Assembly: GCF_902712855.1 (NCBI RefSeq)
Contig: NZ_LR743507.1
Location: 1,908,001 to 1,972,000, forward strand
Length of the DNA stretch: 64,000 nt
DNA from: Variovorax paradoxus
GTDB lineage: Bacteria; Pseudomonadota; Gammaproteobacteria; Burkholderiales; Burkholderiaceae_C
Reading direction: 5' to 3'
The notes under the pieces were generated by a model, which was not told the origin of the DNA, did not search any database, and worked only from the letters and a program-made list of their open reading frames with translations. Of the stretch, positions 49,855-58,455 are shown piece by piece. A program made the position numbers and the translations under genes. The stretch's first letter is position 1; each line of letters opens with the position of its first letter.

Positions 49855-50146
49855 GAAAAATCGGAGAAAAAGACGTGGGAACGCTGCCGGGAGGCGCAGC
49901 AATGTTGTCAATTGTCCCTCAACCGCGAGAGCCAGAAACCGCGCCGCCCGGTCGAGTTTGGCGGCCGGCGCCGGCGTGAATGCGGGTAAACCCCTAGCAT
50001 CGCAAAGCGGTCCCACCCGGGCCGTATCTTTCAGGCCTCCCGTGCCGCCCATCCGGCGGAAGCGGCCAGGCACCGTCGGCGCGCCATCTTTCCGTCTTGT
50101 CACCCGGTCCTGCGGGCTGGCGCGCAGTTTCGACTTCCTGCCAGCC

Positions 50147-51520
50147 ATGACCCCAGAAGCCACCTTTCGAGGAGGCGCGCAGCCGGCCGCCTCCGGCACG
50201 CCCACCCGCACGCTCGACGTGAGCGACTACAAAACCCTCGCCCTGTCCGCCCTCGGCGGCACGCTCGAGTTCTACGACTTCGTCATCTACGTCTTCTTCG
50301 CCACCGTGGTCGGGGCGCTGTTCTTTCCGGCCGACATGCCCGACTGGCTGCGGCAGCTCCAGACCTTCGGCATCTTCGCGGCCGGCTACCTGGCGCGGCC
50401 GGTGGGCGGCATCGTGATCGCGCATTTCGGCGACGTCTTCGGGCGCAAGCGCATGTTCACGCTGTCGATCTTCCTGATGGCCGCGCCCACGCTCGTCATC
50501 GGCCTGCTGCCGACGTACGCCAGCATCGGCGTCGCGGCGCCGCTGCTGCTGCTGGCGATGCGCGTGTTGCAGGGCGCTGCCATCGGCGGCGAGATGCCCG
50601 GCGCGTGGGTGTTCGTGGGCGAACACGTGCCCGCGCGGCGCTATGGCTTCGGCATCGGCATGCTGACCTCGGGCATCACCGGCGGCATCCTGCTGGGCTC
50701 GCTGGTCGCGGTGGGCATCAACCGCCACTACGCGCCGGAGCAGGTGAGCGACTTCGCATGGCGCATTCCGTTCGTGCTGGGTGGCGTCTTCGGCCTGGTG
50801 TCGGTGTACCTGCGCCGCTTCCTGCACGAGACGCCGGTGTTCAAGGAACTGGCGGGCCGCCGCAGCGTGGCGCGCGAACTGCCGCTGCGCACCGTGCTGC
50901 GCGAGCACCGGCTGGCCTGCGTGTACGTCGCATTGCTGACCTGGGTGCTGTCGGCCGCCATCGTGGTGGTCGTGCTCTACACGCCCACCTATCTGCAGAA
51001 GGTGCACCACCTCCCGGCCGCGCTGGCGCTCGAGGCCAATGCGCTCGCCACGCTGACGCTCACGCTGGGCTGCATGCTCGCCGGCTGGGCCAGTGACCGC
51101 ATCGGCACGCGGGCGGTGATGCTGATCGGCTGGGGTGGCCTGTTCGTCACGGCCTACCTGTTCTACACCGGGCTGCCCGGCACGCCGTCGACCTTGTACA
51201 CGCACTACGCGCTCGTGGGCCTGTTCGTGGGCACCATCGCCACGGTGCCGATCGCGGGCGTACGTGCGTTTCCTGCGCCCGTGCGCTTCAGCGGCCTTTC
51301 GTTCGCCTACAACATGTCGTACGCGGTGTTCGGCGGCCTGACGCCGGTGATCCTCACGCTCTGGCTGCAACGCGACACCATGGCGCCGGCGCACTACGTG
51401 GCCGTGCTGGCCGTGCTGGGCTTCCTGCTCGCGTTCCTGCCGCTCGCGGCACGCGGCCATGCGATGCGCTCCAGCGCGGCCGCCGGAGCGGAAGACGACG
51501 GCGCGACAATGTCGCGATGA
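50147..51520 (+). CDS. MFS transporter, metabolite:H+ symporter (MHS) family
   Basis: The 457-residue protein has 12 predicted helices and the MHS hallmarks: ALGGTLEFYDFVIYVFFA in helix 1, RPVGGIVIAHFGDVFGRKR (loop 2-3 motif) and RVLQGAAIGGEMPGAWVFVGEHVP. Relatives carry citrate, proline/betaine, shikimate or alpha-ketoglutarate; which one applies here is not visible. The N-terminal about 25 residues are polar. The ATG at 50147 is preferred over the open frame to 49844. It overlaps the NIF3-like gene by 4 bp. Confidence 0.87.
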   Translation: MTPEATFRGGAQPAASGTPTRTLDVSDYKTLALSALGGTLEFYDFVIYVFFATVVGALFFPADMPDWLRQLQTFGIFAAGYLARPVGGIVIAHFGDVFGRKRMFTLSIFLMAAPTLVIGLLPTYASIGVAAPLLLLAMRVLQGAAIGGEMPGAWVFVGEHVPARRYGFGIGMLTSGITGGILLGSLVAVGINRHYAPEQVSDFAWRIPFVLGGVFGLVSVYLRRFLHETPVFKELAGRRSVARELPLRTVLREHRLACVYVALLTWVLSAAIVVVVLYTPTYLQKVHHLPAALALEANALATLTLTLGCMLAGWASDRIGTRAVMLIGWGGLFVTAYLFYTGLPGTPSTLYTHYALVGLFVGTIATVPIAGVRAFPAPVRFSGLSFAYNMSYAVFGGLTPVILTLWLQRDTMAPAHYVAVLAVLGFLLAFLPLAARGHAMRSSAAAGAEDDGATMSR

Positions 51521-52290
51521 GCACCAACCGCCACGAACTGCTGCACGCATTCGACCTGCTGCTGGCCCCCGGCCGCTTCAAGGACTACGGACCCAACGGC
51601 CTGCAGGTCGAAGGCCGAACCACGGTCCGCAAGATCGTCTCGGGCGTCACCGCGAGCCGCGCGCTGATCGAGGCGGCGATCGACGCCGGGGCGGACGCCA
51701 TCTTCGTTCACCACGGCCTGTTCTGGCGCGGCCAGGACGGCCGCGTCACCGGCTGGATGAAGCAGCGCCTGGGCCTGCTGCTGGGCCATGACGTCAACCT
51801 GTTCGCCTACCACCTGCCGCTGGATGCGCATCCCGAGCTCGGCAACAACGCCCAGCTCGGCCTGCAGCTGGGGCTCGTGGCGCACCCGGGCTCGACCGGG
51901 CGCTTCGGCGAGCAGGAGCTGGGTTTTCTCGGCACGGCCGGAAGCGGCGAAGCATTCACCGACGCCAAGGCGCTCGCCATGCACGCCGAAAACGTGCTGA
52001 AAAGGCCTGTCACTCTTGTCGATACGGCGCATCGCGCTATCAAGAACATAGCGTGGTGCACGGGCGGCGCGCAGGGCTACTTCGAGGCCGCCATCGCAGC
52101 CGGTGCCGACGCCTTCATCACCGGCGAGATCTCCGAGCCGCAGGCGCATTACGCCCGGGAGATGGGCGTGGCCTTCCTCGCCTGCGGGCACCACGCCACC
52201 GAACGCTACGGGGCGCCCGCAGTGGCGGGCCACGTGGCGGCGCAGCTCGGCCTCGAGCACCAGTTCATCGACATCGATAACCCGGCATGA
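51517..52290 (+). CDS. NIF3-like dinuclear metal-centre protein (DUF34/YbgI)
   Basis: The 257-residue product has the dinuclear metal-site motifs of the DUF34/NIF3 family: IFVHHGLFWRG, LPLDAHPELGNNAQLG, ITGEISEPQAHYA and ACGHHATERYG. Proposed roles are metal insertion or GTP-cyclohydrolase-like chemistry; the true function is unsettled. It is coupled to the MFS gene (ATGA) and to pdxA (ATGA). A GACAAT hexamer lies 6 nt before the ATG, inside a CGCGAC/GTCGCG palindrome. The gene contains a copy of the 17-bp palindrome at 52036. Confidence 0.93.
   Translation: MSTNRHELLHAFDLLLAPGRFKDYGPNGLQVEGRTTVRKIVSGVTASRALIEAAIDAGADAIFVHHGLFWRGQDGRVTGWMKQRLGLLLGHDVNLFAYHLPLDAHPELGNNAQLGLQLGLVAHPGSTGRFGEQELGFLGTAGSGEAFTDAKALAMHAENVLKRPVTLVDTAHRAIKNIAWCTGGAQGYFEAAIAAGADAFITGEISEPQAHYAREMGVAFLACGHHATERYGAPAVAGHVAAQLGLEHQFIDIDNPA
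52036..52052. repeat. 17-bp AT-rich palindrome, copy C (inside the NIF3-like gene)
   Basis: GCTATCAAGAACATAGC: arms GCTAT and ATAGC, extended by C/G. It lies in the same relative reading frame as the other copies (codons for A-I-K-N-I-A) in a region of the protein that is not strongly conserved. Confidence 0.7.
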
Positions 52291-53330
52291 GCAACGCACC
52301 GATCGGCATCACGCTGGGCGATCCCGCGGGCATCGGCCCGGAGATCATCGCGAAGGCGTTCCGCGATGCGCCCGACGCCACGCACGGCGCGTTCGTCGCG
52401 GGTGACGTGGGCACCCTGCGCAGGGCTTCGCAGGCATTGGCCGCACCGGGAAGACCGGGCTGGCCCGTGCTGGAGATCGAGTCGGTCGCCGAGGCCGCGA
52501 CCGCGCCGCCGGGCTGCATCCCCGTGCTGCAGGTGATCGCGCCGCCTTCGCACATCGAGATCGGCCAGGTCAGCGCGGAGGCCGGGCGTGTGGCGGGCGA
52601 ATGCGTGGTGTGGGCAGCGCGCGCCGCGTTGCGCGGCGAGATCTCCGCCATCGTCACGGCGCCGCTGCACAAGGAGGCGTTGTCGGCCGCGGGCTTCCCG
52701 TACCCTGGCCACACCGAGCTGCTGCAGGCCGAGGCCGCGGCCCATCTGGGGCGCACCGTGGCCGACGTGCCGGTGCGCATGATGCTGGCCAACGACGAGC
52801 TGCGCACCGTGCTCGTCAGCATCCACATGTCGCTGCGCCATGCCATCGAGGCGGTGCGCTTCGAGGGCGTGCTCGAGACGCTGCGCATCACCCATCGCGC
52901 GCTGACCCAGGCGCTCGGCCGCGTGCCGCGCGTGGGCGTGGCCGGGCTGAACCCGCACGCGGGCGAGGGCGGGCTGTTCGGTTCGGAGGAGCAGCAGTTC
53001 ATCGCGCCGGCCATCGAGGCGGCGCACGCCGAAGGCATCGATGCCAGCGGCCCCTATGCGCCCGACACCGTCTTCATGCGCGCGCGCGCCCGCAACGGCG
53101 TGCCGTCCAGCGGCGAGTTTGACGTGGTGGTGGCGATGTACCACGACCAGGGTCTGATCCCGGTCAAGTACCTGGGTGTGGAGAAGGGCGTCAACGTGAC
53201 GCTGGGGCTGCCGCTGGTTCGCACCAGCCCCGATCACGGCACCGCGTTCGACATCGCGGGCACAGGGGTGGCCGACGCCTCGAGCCTCGTCGAGGCGCTG
53301 CGCATGGCCCGGACGCTCAGCGGCGCCTGA
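52287..53330 (+). CDS. pdxA: 4-hydroxythreonine-4-phosphate dehydrogenase
   Basis: The 347-residue NAD-dependent enzyme of DXP-dependent pyridoxal-phosphate synthesis has motifs ITLGDPAGIGPEI, TAPLHKEALSAAGFPYPGHTELL, the metal-binding His residues in HMSLRHAIE and AGLNPHAGEGGLFG, and MYHDQGLIPVKYL. It is the last gene of MFS-NIF3-pdxA, linked by ATGA overlaps. The downstream gene is convergent mscL. Confidence 0.96.
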   Translation: MSNAPIGITLGDPAGIGPEIIAKAFRDAPDATHGAFVAGDVGTLRRASQALAAPGRPGWPVLEIESVAEAATAPPGCIPVLQVIAPPSHIEIGQVSAEAGRVAGECVVWAARAALRGEISAIVTAPLHKEALSAAGFPYPGHTELLQAEAAAHLGRTVADVPVRMMLANDELRTVLVSIHMSLRHAIEAVRFEGVLETLRITHRALTQALGRVPRVGVAGLNPHAGEGGLFGSEEQQFIAPAIEAAHAEGIDASGPYAPDTVFMRARARNGVPSSGEFDVVVAMYHDQGLIPVKYLGVEKGVNVTLGLPLVRTSPDHGTAFDIAGTGVADASSLVEALRMARTLSGA

Positions 53331-53354
53331 GCAACCGAAGCCCGGCGCGTTCTT

Positions 53355-53789
53355 TCAGGGACGTTGCCTGAGGCTGTCGCGGATCTCGCGCAGCAGCACC
53401 ACGTCTTCGGGCGTGGCGGGCGCCGCGGCCGGCGCGGGCTCGTCGCGGCGCTTCAGGCGGTTGATCTGCTTGACCATCATGAAGATGATGAAGGCCAGGA
53501 TCACGAAGTTGACCGCGATGGTGATGAAGTTGCCGTACGCCAGCACCGGCACGCCTGCCTTCTTGAGGTCTGCGAGCGTGTTCGCCACGCCCGGCGGCAC
53601 GGTGCCCAGCACCACGTAGAGGTTCGAGAAGTCGAGCCTGCCGAACACCAGCCCGACCACCGGCATGATGATGTCGCCCACCAGGGAGTCGACGATCTTG
53701 CCGAACGCGGCGCCGATGATCACGCCGACCGCGAGGTCGATCACGTTGCCCTTGACGGCAAATTCCTTGAATTCACTGAGGATGCTCAT
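53355..53789 (-). CDS. mscL: Large-conductance mechanosensitive channel
   Basis: The 144-residue MscL opens under membrane tension to release solutes during osmotic downshock. It has the N-terminal helix SILSEFKEFAVKGNVIDLAVGVIIGAAFGKIV, a pore-lining helix, a periplasmic loop and TM2 (NFITIAVNFVILAFIIFMMVKQIN), plus a charged C-terminal helix bundle. Length is slightly above the E. coli protein because of a Pro/Ala linker. It lies 59 bp after the glycosyltransferase gene on the same strand. Confidence 0.97.
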   Translation of the reverse strand: MSILSEFKEFAVKGNVIDLAVGVIIGAAFGKIVDSLVGDIIMPVVGLVFGRLDFSNLYVVLGTVPPGVANTLADLKKAGVPVLAYGNFITIAVNFVILAFIIFMMVKQINRLKRRDEPAPAAAPATPEDVVLLREIRDSLRQRP

Positions 53790-53848
53790 GATTCAAAAGG
53801 CTGCTGGAGCTCTGCTGTTGAAGGAGAGCCGAGTATGCCCAAGATTGC

Positions 53849-56326
53849 TCACTTGTCCTGTGGGCGCGCGGCGACGTCGACGTGTGCCGCGGGCAATCCC
53901 TGGCGGCTGCGCGCGGCGATCTGCCTGAAGCCGTCTTCCAGGTGCCGCACGAAGCGCGGCGTGTCGAAGTAGCCGCGGCGCGCGTCCCTCGCCGCCGCGA
54001 GGCGCGCGCGCAGTGCGGCCAGCTCCTGAGGGTGCGTGGCGCAGTGCACGGCCTTCTGCACGTACTCGTCATGGTTCGCGGCCACCAGTTCCGGCAGGCC
54101 GATGGCGCCCATCAGGCTGCCCGCCATGCGCGACACCATCGTCGTGCCCGTGAGCGCCAGCAGCGGCACGCCCGACCACAGCACGTCGTTCGCTGTTGCG
54201 CCGCTGCTGTACGGAAAGGTGTCGATGAACAGGTCGGCCAGGCCGATGCGTGCCAGGTGCTGGTCGACCGGCATGCGCGGCGACACGATCAGCCGTTCGG
54301 AGCCCAGCCCAGCCGCTTCCCACTGGTTGCGCAGGTTGCGCTCGAAGCCCTCGGGTCCTTGCGCCAGCCACAGCACCGCGTTCGGAATCTCGCGCACGAT
54401 GCGCACCCACGCATCGAAGGTCTCGGGCTGGATCTTGAACGACTGGGAGAAGTTGCACAGCACGAAGGCGTCTTCGGGCAGGCCGTGCGCGGCACGCGTC
54501 GCCTTGTGCGGATTGACCGGGCGCTGCGTGTCGATCACCTGGAAGGTCTCGGGCATGCGCAGCAGCTTCTCGGTGTAGGCCCCTTCGGTGCCCGGGGGCG
54601 ACAGGAAGTTGTCGGACACCAGATAGTCGTAGTTCGGCGTGCCGCTGGTGCCCATGTAGCCCAGCCACATGAGCTGCGCGGGCGCTGCGTGATAGGCCAT
54701 CACCTGCGGCTTGGCGCCGCGCGTGTCGCCCGACAGGTCGACCAGGATGTCGAGTTCGTCCTCGCGGATGCGCTGCGCCATCTGCCGGATCGACTGCCCA
54801 TGCATGTCGACGAAGTGTTCGGCCGCCGCGGCGATGCGTGCGCGCGCCGGGTGGCCGTCGTCGGGTCCGTAGGAATAGACGAACACCTCGAAGTCCTTGC
54901 GGTCGTGACGGCTGAAGAGTTCCGCCGTCAGGTGGGCCACCGGGTGGTTGCGGAAGTCGAAGGAGTAATAGCCGACGCGGATGCGTGGCGAGTTGCGTCG
55001 GGCGCTGCGGTCCGCAAAGGGCTGGATGCCCGTGCCCGCATCGGCCAGCGCGGCGCCTCGCCGGGTCCATTCCATCAATCGGCGTGCGTCGTCGTAGTGC
55101 GACATCAGGATGAAAGACGACACCGTCTGGTCGTTGTCCGGCCTGTCGAGCAGCGACGCGATGCTGGCGCGCAGCGCAGGCACGCCTTGCCAGTCGGCGA
55201 TGTGCGCCTTCTCGCCCAGCAGCCAGACCATGGCCGGCATGAACTGCGGGTCGTCGCGCAGGCATTGCTCGAACTCGGCGATGGCGGCTTCGGAGCGGCC
55301 CGACATCACATAGGTCACGCCGAGGTTGCAGCGTGCAAGCACCTGGCGGGGATGCGCCTGCAGTGCCTTCTTCAGCGCTTCGATGGCGCTGCCGTACTGG
55401 CCCAGGCGGAAGTTCGCCGTGCCCAGGTTGTTGAGCAGCAGCTCGTGCTCGGGCAGGCTTTCGAGTGCGAGCCGATAGAGCTCCGCCGATTCCGCGAAGC
55501 GCATTGAGACGCCCTCGAGCGCACCGCAGATGCCGTAGAGCGCCGCCACGCCGTCGGGGTCGGCCAGTGCCTTGTGGCGTTCCTCGGCCGGCCAGTTGCG
55601 CATGGCGTGCTGCATCGGAGCGATGGCTTCCTCGACGCGCCCGCTGCCCTGCAGGGCCTTCGACAGAAGGAACGAGGCCTCCAGGTCGCGCGGGTCAGCG
55701 GCGGCACGCGCCATGGCGTCGACGGCTGCAGGCCAGTCCTTCTGGTGCGCTCGAATCTTGCCGATGTTCTTGTGGGCCGCGGCGTAGTTCGGGTCGAGCG
55801 CGAGCGCACGCTGGAACTGCGCAATCGCTTCGTCGAAGCGGTCCTGCTCCATGTCGATCGCGCCGGCGTTGTTCCATGCGGCGGGCACCTGCGGCGCGAG
55901 CCGCGTGGCTTCGGCCGCTGCCTCGCTGGCCTGGCGGAATTTCTTCTGCTGGCGGTAGACCGCCGACAGGTTCACATGGGCTTCGGCGTAGCCCGGCTGA
56001 GCCTTGATCGCGCGGCGAAGGTCCTGCTGCGCCTCGGCGGGCAGGCCCAGCTGCATGAAGATCGTCGCACGGGTGTTGAAGTAGAAGTGGTGCGGCGACC
56101 TGGCGATGGCGCCGTTCACGTAGTTCAGCGCCAGCTTCGGCCTGCCTTGCCTGTAGAGCGCCTCGCCGGTGAGGTGCAGCGCGTCCGCATGCCCGGGGAC
56201 GTGGGCGAGCAGCGTGGCGTAGACCTGCAGCGCTTCCGCAAAACGCCCCTCACGGTGCAGCGCCAGCCCTTGTTGCAGCAAGCGGCCCGCATCTTCGGCG
56301 GACAGTGCGGAAGCAGGTGAGTTCAT
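53849..56326 (-). CDS. TPR protein with GT41 (OGT/SPINDLY-like) glycosyltransferase domain
   Basis: The 825-residue cytoplasmic-type protein has no signal peptide. Residues about 10-400 hold roughly ten TPRs (ALQVYATLLAHVPGHADAL and similar). The C-terminal GT41 domain starts near 447 (RIRVGYYSFDFRNHPVAHL). Residues equivalent to those used by OGT are present: His in FRNHP (about 458), Lys in FSQSFKIQPETF (about 629), and DTFPYSSGATANDVLWSG with the GTTMVSRMAGS loop (about 699-725). The domain therefore looks catalytically intact, adding GlcNAc or another sugar from UDP-sugar to protein. It is downstream of, and co-oriented with, an adhesin gene rich in Ser/Thr and N-X-S/T sites. A TCGACG-N16-TATACT promoter may also drive it alone. 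Confidence 0.92.
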   Translation of the reverse strand: MNSPASALSAEDAGRLLQQGLALHREGRFAEALQVYATLLAHVPGHADALHLTGEALYRQGRPKLALNYVNGAIARSPHHFYFNTRATIFMQLGLPAEAQQDLRRAIKAQPGYAEAHVNLSAVYRQQKKFRQASEAAAEATRLAPQVPAAWNNAGAIDMEQDRFDEAIAQFQRALALDPNYAAAHKNIGKIRAHQKDWPAAVDAMARAAADPRDLEASFLLSKALQGSGRVEEAIAPMQHAMRNWPAEERHKALADPDGVAALYGICGALEGVSMRFAESAELYRLALESLPEHELLLNNLGTANFRLGQYGSAIEALKKALQAHPRQVLARCNLGVTYVMSGRSEAAIAEFEQCLRDDPQFMPAMVWLLGEKAHIADWQGVPALRASIASLLDRPDNDQTVSSFILMSHYDDARRLMEWTRRGAALADAGTGIQPFADRSARRNSPRIRVGYYSFDFRNHPVAHLTAELFSRHDRKDFEVFVYSYGPDDGHPARARIAAAAEHFVDMHGQSIRQMAQRIREDELDILVDLSGDTRGAKPQVMAYHAAPAQLMWLGYMGTSGTPNYDYLVSDNFLSPPGTEGAYTEKLLRMPETFQVIDTQRPVNPHKATRAAHGLPEDAFVLCNFSQSFKIQPETFDAWVRIVREIPNAVLWLAQGPEGFERNLRNQWEAAGLGSERLIVSPRMPVDQHLARIGLADLFIDTFPYSSGATANDVLWSGVPLLALTGTTMVSRMAGSLMGAIGLPELVAANHDEYVQKAVHCATHPQELAALRARLAAARDARRGYFDTPRFVRHLEDGFRQIAARSRQGLPAAHVDVAARPQDK

Positions 56327-56405
56327 GAGGCCGTGAGGGTGCAGCGGGTCAGGAGGTCAGCCGGTCGCGCCGGACTTCGTGCAGCTGCTGCAGGACCGGC
56401 CCCGC

Positions 56406-56433
56406 AGTATAGGAGCCGCCCTTGCGGCGTCGA
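56406..56433 (-). promoter_or_regulatory. Candidate promoter of the GT41 glycosyltransferase gene
   Basis: On the minus strand TCGACG (56428-56433) and TATACT (56406-56411) are 16 bp apart, matching sigma-70 hexamers at 5/6 positions each. It sits in the 143-bp gap after the adhesin stop. A 5-bp hairpin (GCCGC/GCGGC) overlaps the spacer. The glycosyltransferase could thus be made both with the adhesin and independently. Confidence 0.45.
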
Positions 56434-56469
56434 GGCGTGCGGGTATGCAGCGCCCGGCGCCGTTTGCGC

Positions 56470-57837
56470 TCACCAGGACCAGGACGCGCCGACCCCGCCG
56501 CCGACCTTGCCGCTCTGGCCAGTGCCGACGTTCACCTTGATCTGCGCTGCTTCGCCGATGCGGAAGCTCACGGCCGCCGCGATGGCGGAGCGGCCGTCGT
56601 AGGAGCCAACGCCCACGCCCACGCCGAAGCGCTTGCCCGATTCGAGCGCCGGGACGGACGCCGCCGCCAGCGCGATCGAAGCGCCCGTGCTGCCGCTCCT
56701 GCGCGCGTCCTGCGCTTCGTTGCGAACCTGGTTCAGCTGCTGCATGTTGGCCGCGTCCGAAGGCAGCACGCCGGGCGCCACGTTCTGCACGCGGCCGTTC
56801 GCGACCATCCCGTTGCCCGCCGTCACCGTGCCGCCAGCGGTCACGTCGCCCGTGACGTTGACCGTGCCTGCGTTCAGCGTCGTGACGTTGCCGGTCACCG
56901 CGTTGATCGTGGTGATGTTGCCCGTCTGCATGTTGAGCACCGCGATCGTGCCGTTGGCCGCGGTGAATGTCTGGAAGTTGCCGGCACCGGCATTGACCGT
57001 GTTCGCGTTCACCGTCGTTGCGCTGACGGTGCTGGCGCTGAGCGCATTGATCGTGGCGCTCGCCGCCGACAGATTGGTGGTGCTCACGTTGGTCGCGCTC
57101 AAGGTATTGACCGTGCCGGTGTTGGCCGTCAGCGTGCCTGCGTTCACCGTCCCGGCGTTCACGACGCCCCCGCCCACCGTGCCGGCCGCGATGTTCGTGG
57201 CATTGAGCGAGTTGATGGTGCCCGTGTTGGCCGTGATCGTGCTGGCGTTGACCGTGCTGATGTTGGCGGTGGTCGCGTCGAGCGTGCTGACGGTGCCTGC
57301 GGATGCGGTGATAGTGCTGGCGTTGACGGTGCTGATGTTGGCAGTGGTCGCGTCGAGCGTGCTGATGGTGCCTGCAGATGCAGTGATGGTGTTGGCGTTG
57401 ACGGTGCTGATGTTGGCGGTGGTCGCGTCGAGCGTGCTGACGGTGCCTGCGGATGCGGTGATGGTGGTGGCATTGACGGTGCTGATGTTGGCAGTGGTTG
57501 CGTCAAGCGTGCTGACGGTGCCTGCGGATGCAGTGATGGTGCTGGCGTTGACCGTGCTGATGTTGGCAGTGGTCGCATTGAGCGCGGTGGTGGTCAGCGA
57601 ATTCGTGCTGATGCCGCCGCTGGTGGCGACCAGCGTGCCGCTGTTGTTCTCGGCGATGGGAATGATGCCCGGCGGATTGACCAGGATCGACGACCCGCCG
57701 ATGGTGACGTCCGCATGCGCCAGCGGCAACGTCATCACGTAGCCAGCACCCACGAGCACCGATGCGAGCAGGCGGCCGACATGCGCATTGCGTGCTGCAA
57801 AGGTCAGGCTGTAGAAGGCGCATTTCGATGTGGTCAT
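56470..57837 (-). CDS. Trimeric autotransporter (YadA-like) adhesin
   Basis: The product has 455 residues. The signal peptide is long (1-42, ending LAHA). The passenger (about 43-365) is almost free of charged residues and very rich in Thr, Ala, Ser, Asn and Val. It contains five 25-residue tandem repeats (89-213; core TTANISTVNAST) and further degenerate beta-type repeats. A YadA-type neck (QNVAPGVLPSDAANMQQL, about 354-371) leads to the C-terminal YadA anchor (about 380-455, ending GGGVGASWSW with terminal Trp), which forms a 12-strand barrel as a trimer. By hand count there are 18 N-X-S/T sequons. AAAGGA precedes the ATG. It is divergent from a response regulator and upstream of a GT41 gene. 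Confidence 0.92.
   Translation of the reverse strand: MTTSKCAFYSLTFAARNAHVGRLLASVLVGAGYVMTLPLAHADVTIGGSSILVNPPGIIPIAENNSGTLVATSGGISTNSLTTTALNATTANISTVNASTITASAGTVSTLDATTANISTVNATTITASAGTVSTLDATTANISTVNANTITASAGTISTLDATTANISTVNASTITASAGTVSTLDATTANISTVNASTITANTGTINSLNATNIAAGTVGGGVVNAGTVNAGTLTANTGTVNTLSATNVSTTNLSAASATINALSASTVSATTVNANTVNAGAGNFQTFTAANGTIAVLNMQTGNITTINAVTGNVTTLNAGTVNVTGDVTAGGTVTAGNGMVANGRVQNVAPGVLPSDAANMQQLNQVRNEAQDARRSGSTGASIALAAASVPALESGKRFGVGVGVGSYDGRSAIAAAVSFRIGEAAQIKVNVGTGQSGKVGGGVGASWSW
57199..57573 (-). repeat. Five tandem 75-bp repeats in the adhesin passenger
   Basis: The repeats keep an exact 75-nt period; the block gtcgcgtcgagcgtg recurs at 57272, 57347 and 57422 and, slightly changed, at 57497, with a diverged start of the array at 57572. 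Each codes for 25 residues (protein positions 89-113, 114-138, 139-163, 164-188, 189-213). The fifth unit is the most diverged. Unit number can change by slippage or recombination without breaking the frame. Confidence 0.9.
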
Positions 57838-58455
57838 TGGACGTCGTTCCTTTGAAGAGCAGTTGCAGTTGCCTTGTCTTCAGCGTCCTCATCGCGTGAA
57901 CACAAGCGTGGGTTTCATTGCGTTACCCAATGCAACCGATGCTAGAAATCGGGTCCTTTGGTGAACATCACCGGGAACCGTAGTTTTGACAGCGCGCGCG
58001 TGCATGCCTGACGCTGGCGCAGGCCGGGCAGAGGCCCTGGAAGCCAACGCCCATGCGGCTTTCCGGCCGATGAGGAAGTCGCGATGCGGCGTTGCCGCGG
58101 GCCGGCGCGCAGCGGGTCTGGTGTGTCGCGGTGCTACGTAACAAGCGCGGTAACCGGCACGTAACAAGCACACGAAATCGGTTGTTTCGAGGCCTTCATG
58201 CGGCCTGCATTTCACAGGCGCGAAAGCAAATTTCCCAATGAAATCAAAGTACTACACGCGTTCGCGGCATCGGCGGCGCCGTGCCGCCACGCGTGGGCAT
58301 CGTTCCTGCGGTATCTGAAACGAAAGTCAACATTTCGAGGCTGCCTGCAAGGTGGCCGCAGAGCCGGAGGGGCATCGCGTGATCCATTTTTTCTCGAGCA
58401 TTTCCACCGAAGGAAGCACGGACGCGTTCCGCTGCACGAGCCAGGGGGAAGCATC
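57838..58455. promoter_or_regulatory. 618-bp divergent regulatory region between adhesin and response regulator
   Basis: No convincing gene lies here. Features seen: an inverted repeat CATTG-N7-CAATG (57916-57932) upstream of the adhesin; an exact 11-bp direct repeat ACGTAACAAGC (58136-58146 and 58159-58169, 23 bp apart); an AT-rich island near 58226-58250 against a GC-rich background; and AGGGGG (58443-58448) as the ribosome site of the regulator. No strong sigma-70 promoter was found for either gene, which is consistent with activator-dependent expression but does not prove it. Confidence 0.55.
58136..58169 (+). repeat. Direct repeat ACGTAACAAGC, candidate regulator-binding sites
   Basis: Two exact 11-bp copies with starts 23 bp apart, a little over two helical turns, lie about midway between the two divergent genes. 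GGTAACCGG lies between them. The arrangement suits a dimeric or cooperative DNA-binding protein such as the adjacent LuxR-type regulator, but this is inference. Confidence 0.45.

Noticed and set aside
57199..57573. Possible CRISPR-like array
   Set aside because: The units are contiguous 75-bp tandem repeats without unique spacers and keep an open coding frame.
56633..57742. A 369-codon hydrophobic repeat protein antisense to the adhesin
   Set aside because: Its repeats are the reverse complement of the 75-bp adhesin repeats. The sense frame has a signal peptide, neck and YadA anchor; the antisense frame has no start context and no known fold.
58198..58455. N-terminal extension of the response regulator
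   Set aside because: The frame is open, but the residues are not receiver-like, and the ATG at 58456 has a strong ribosome site 6 nt upstream.
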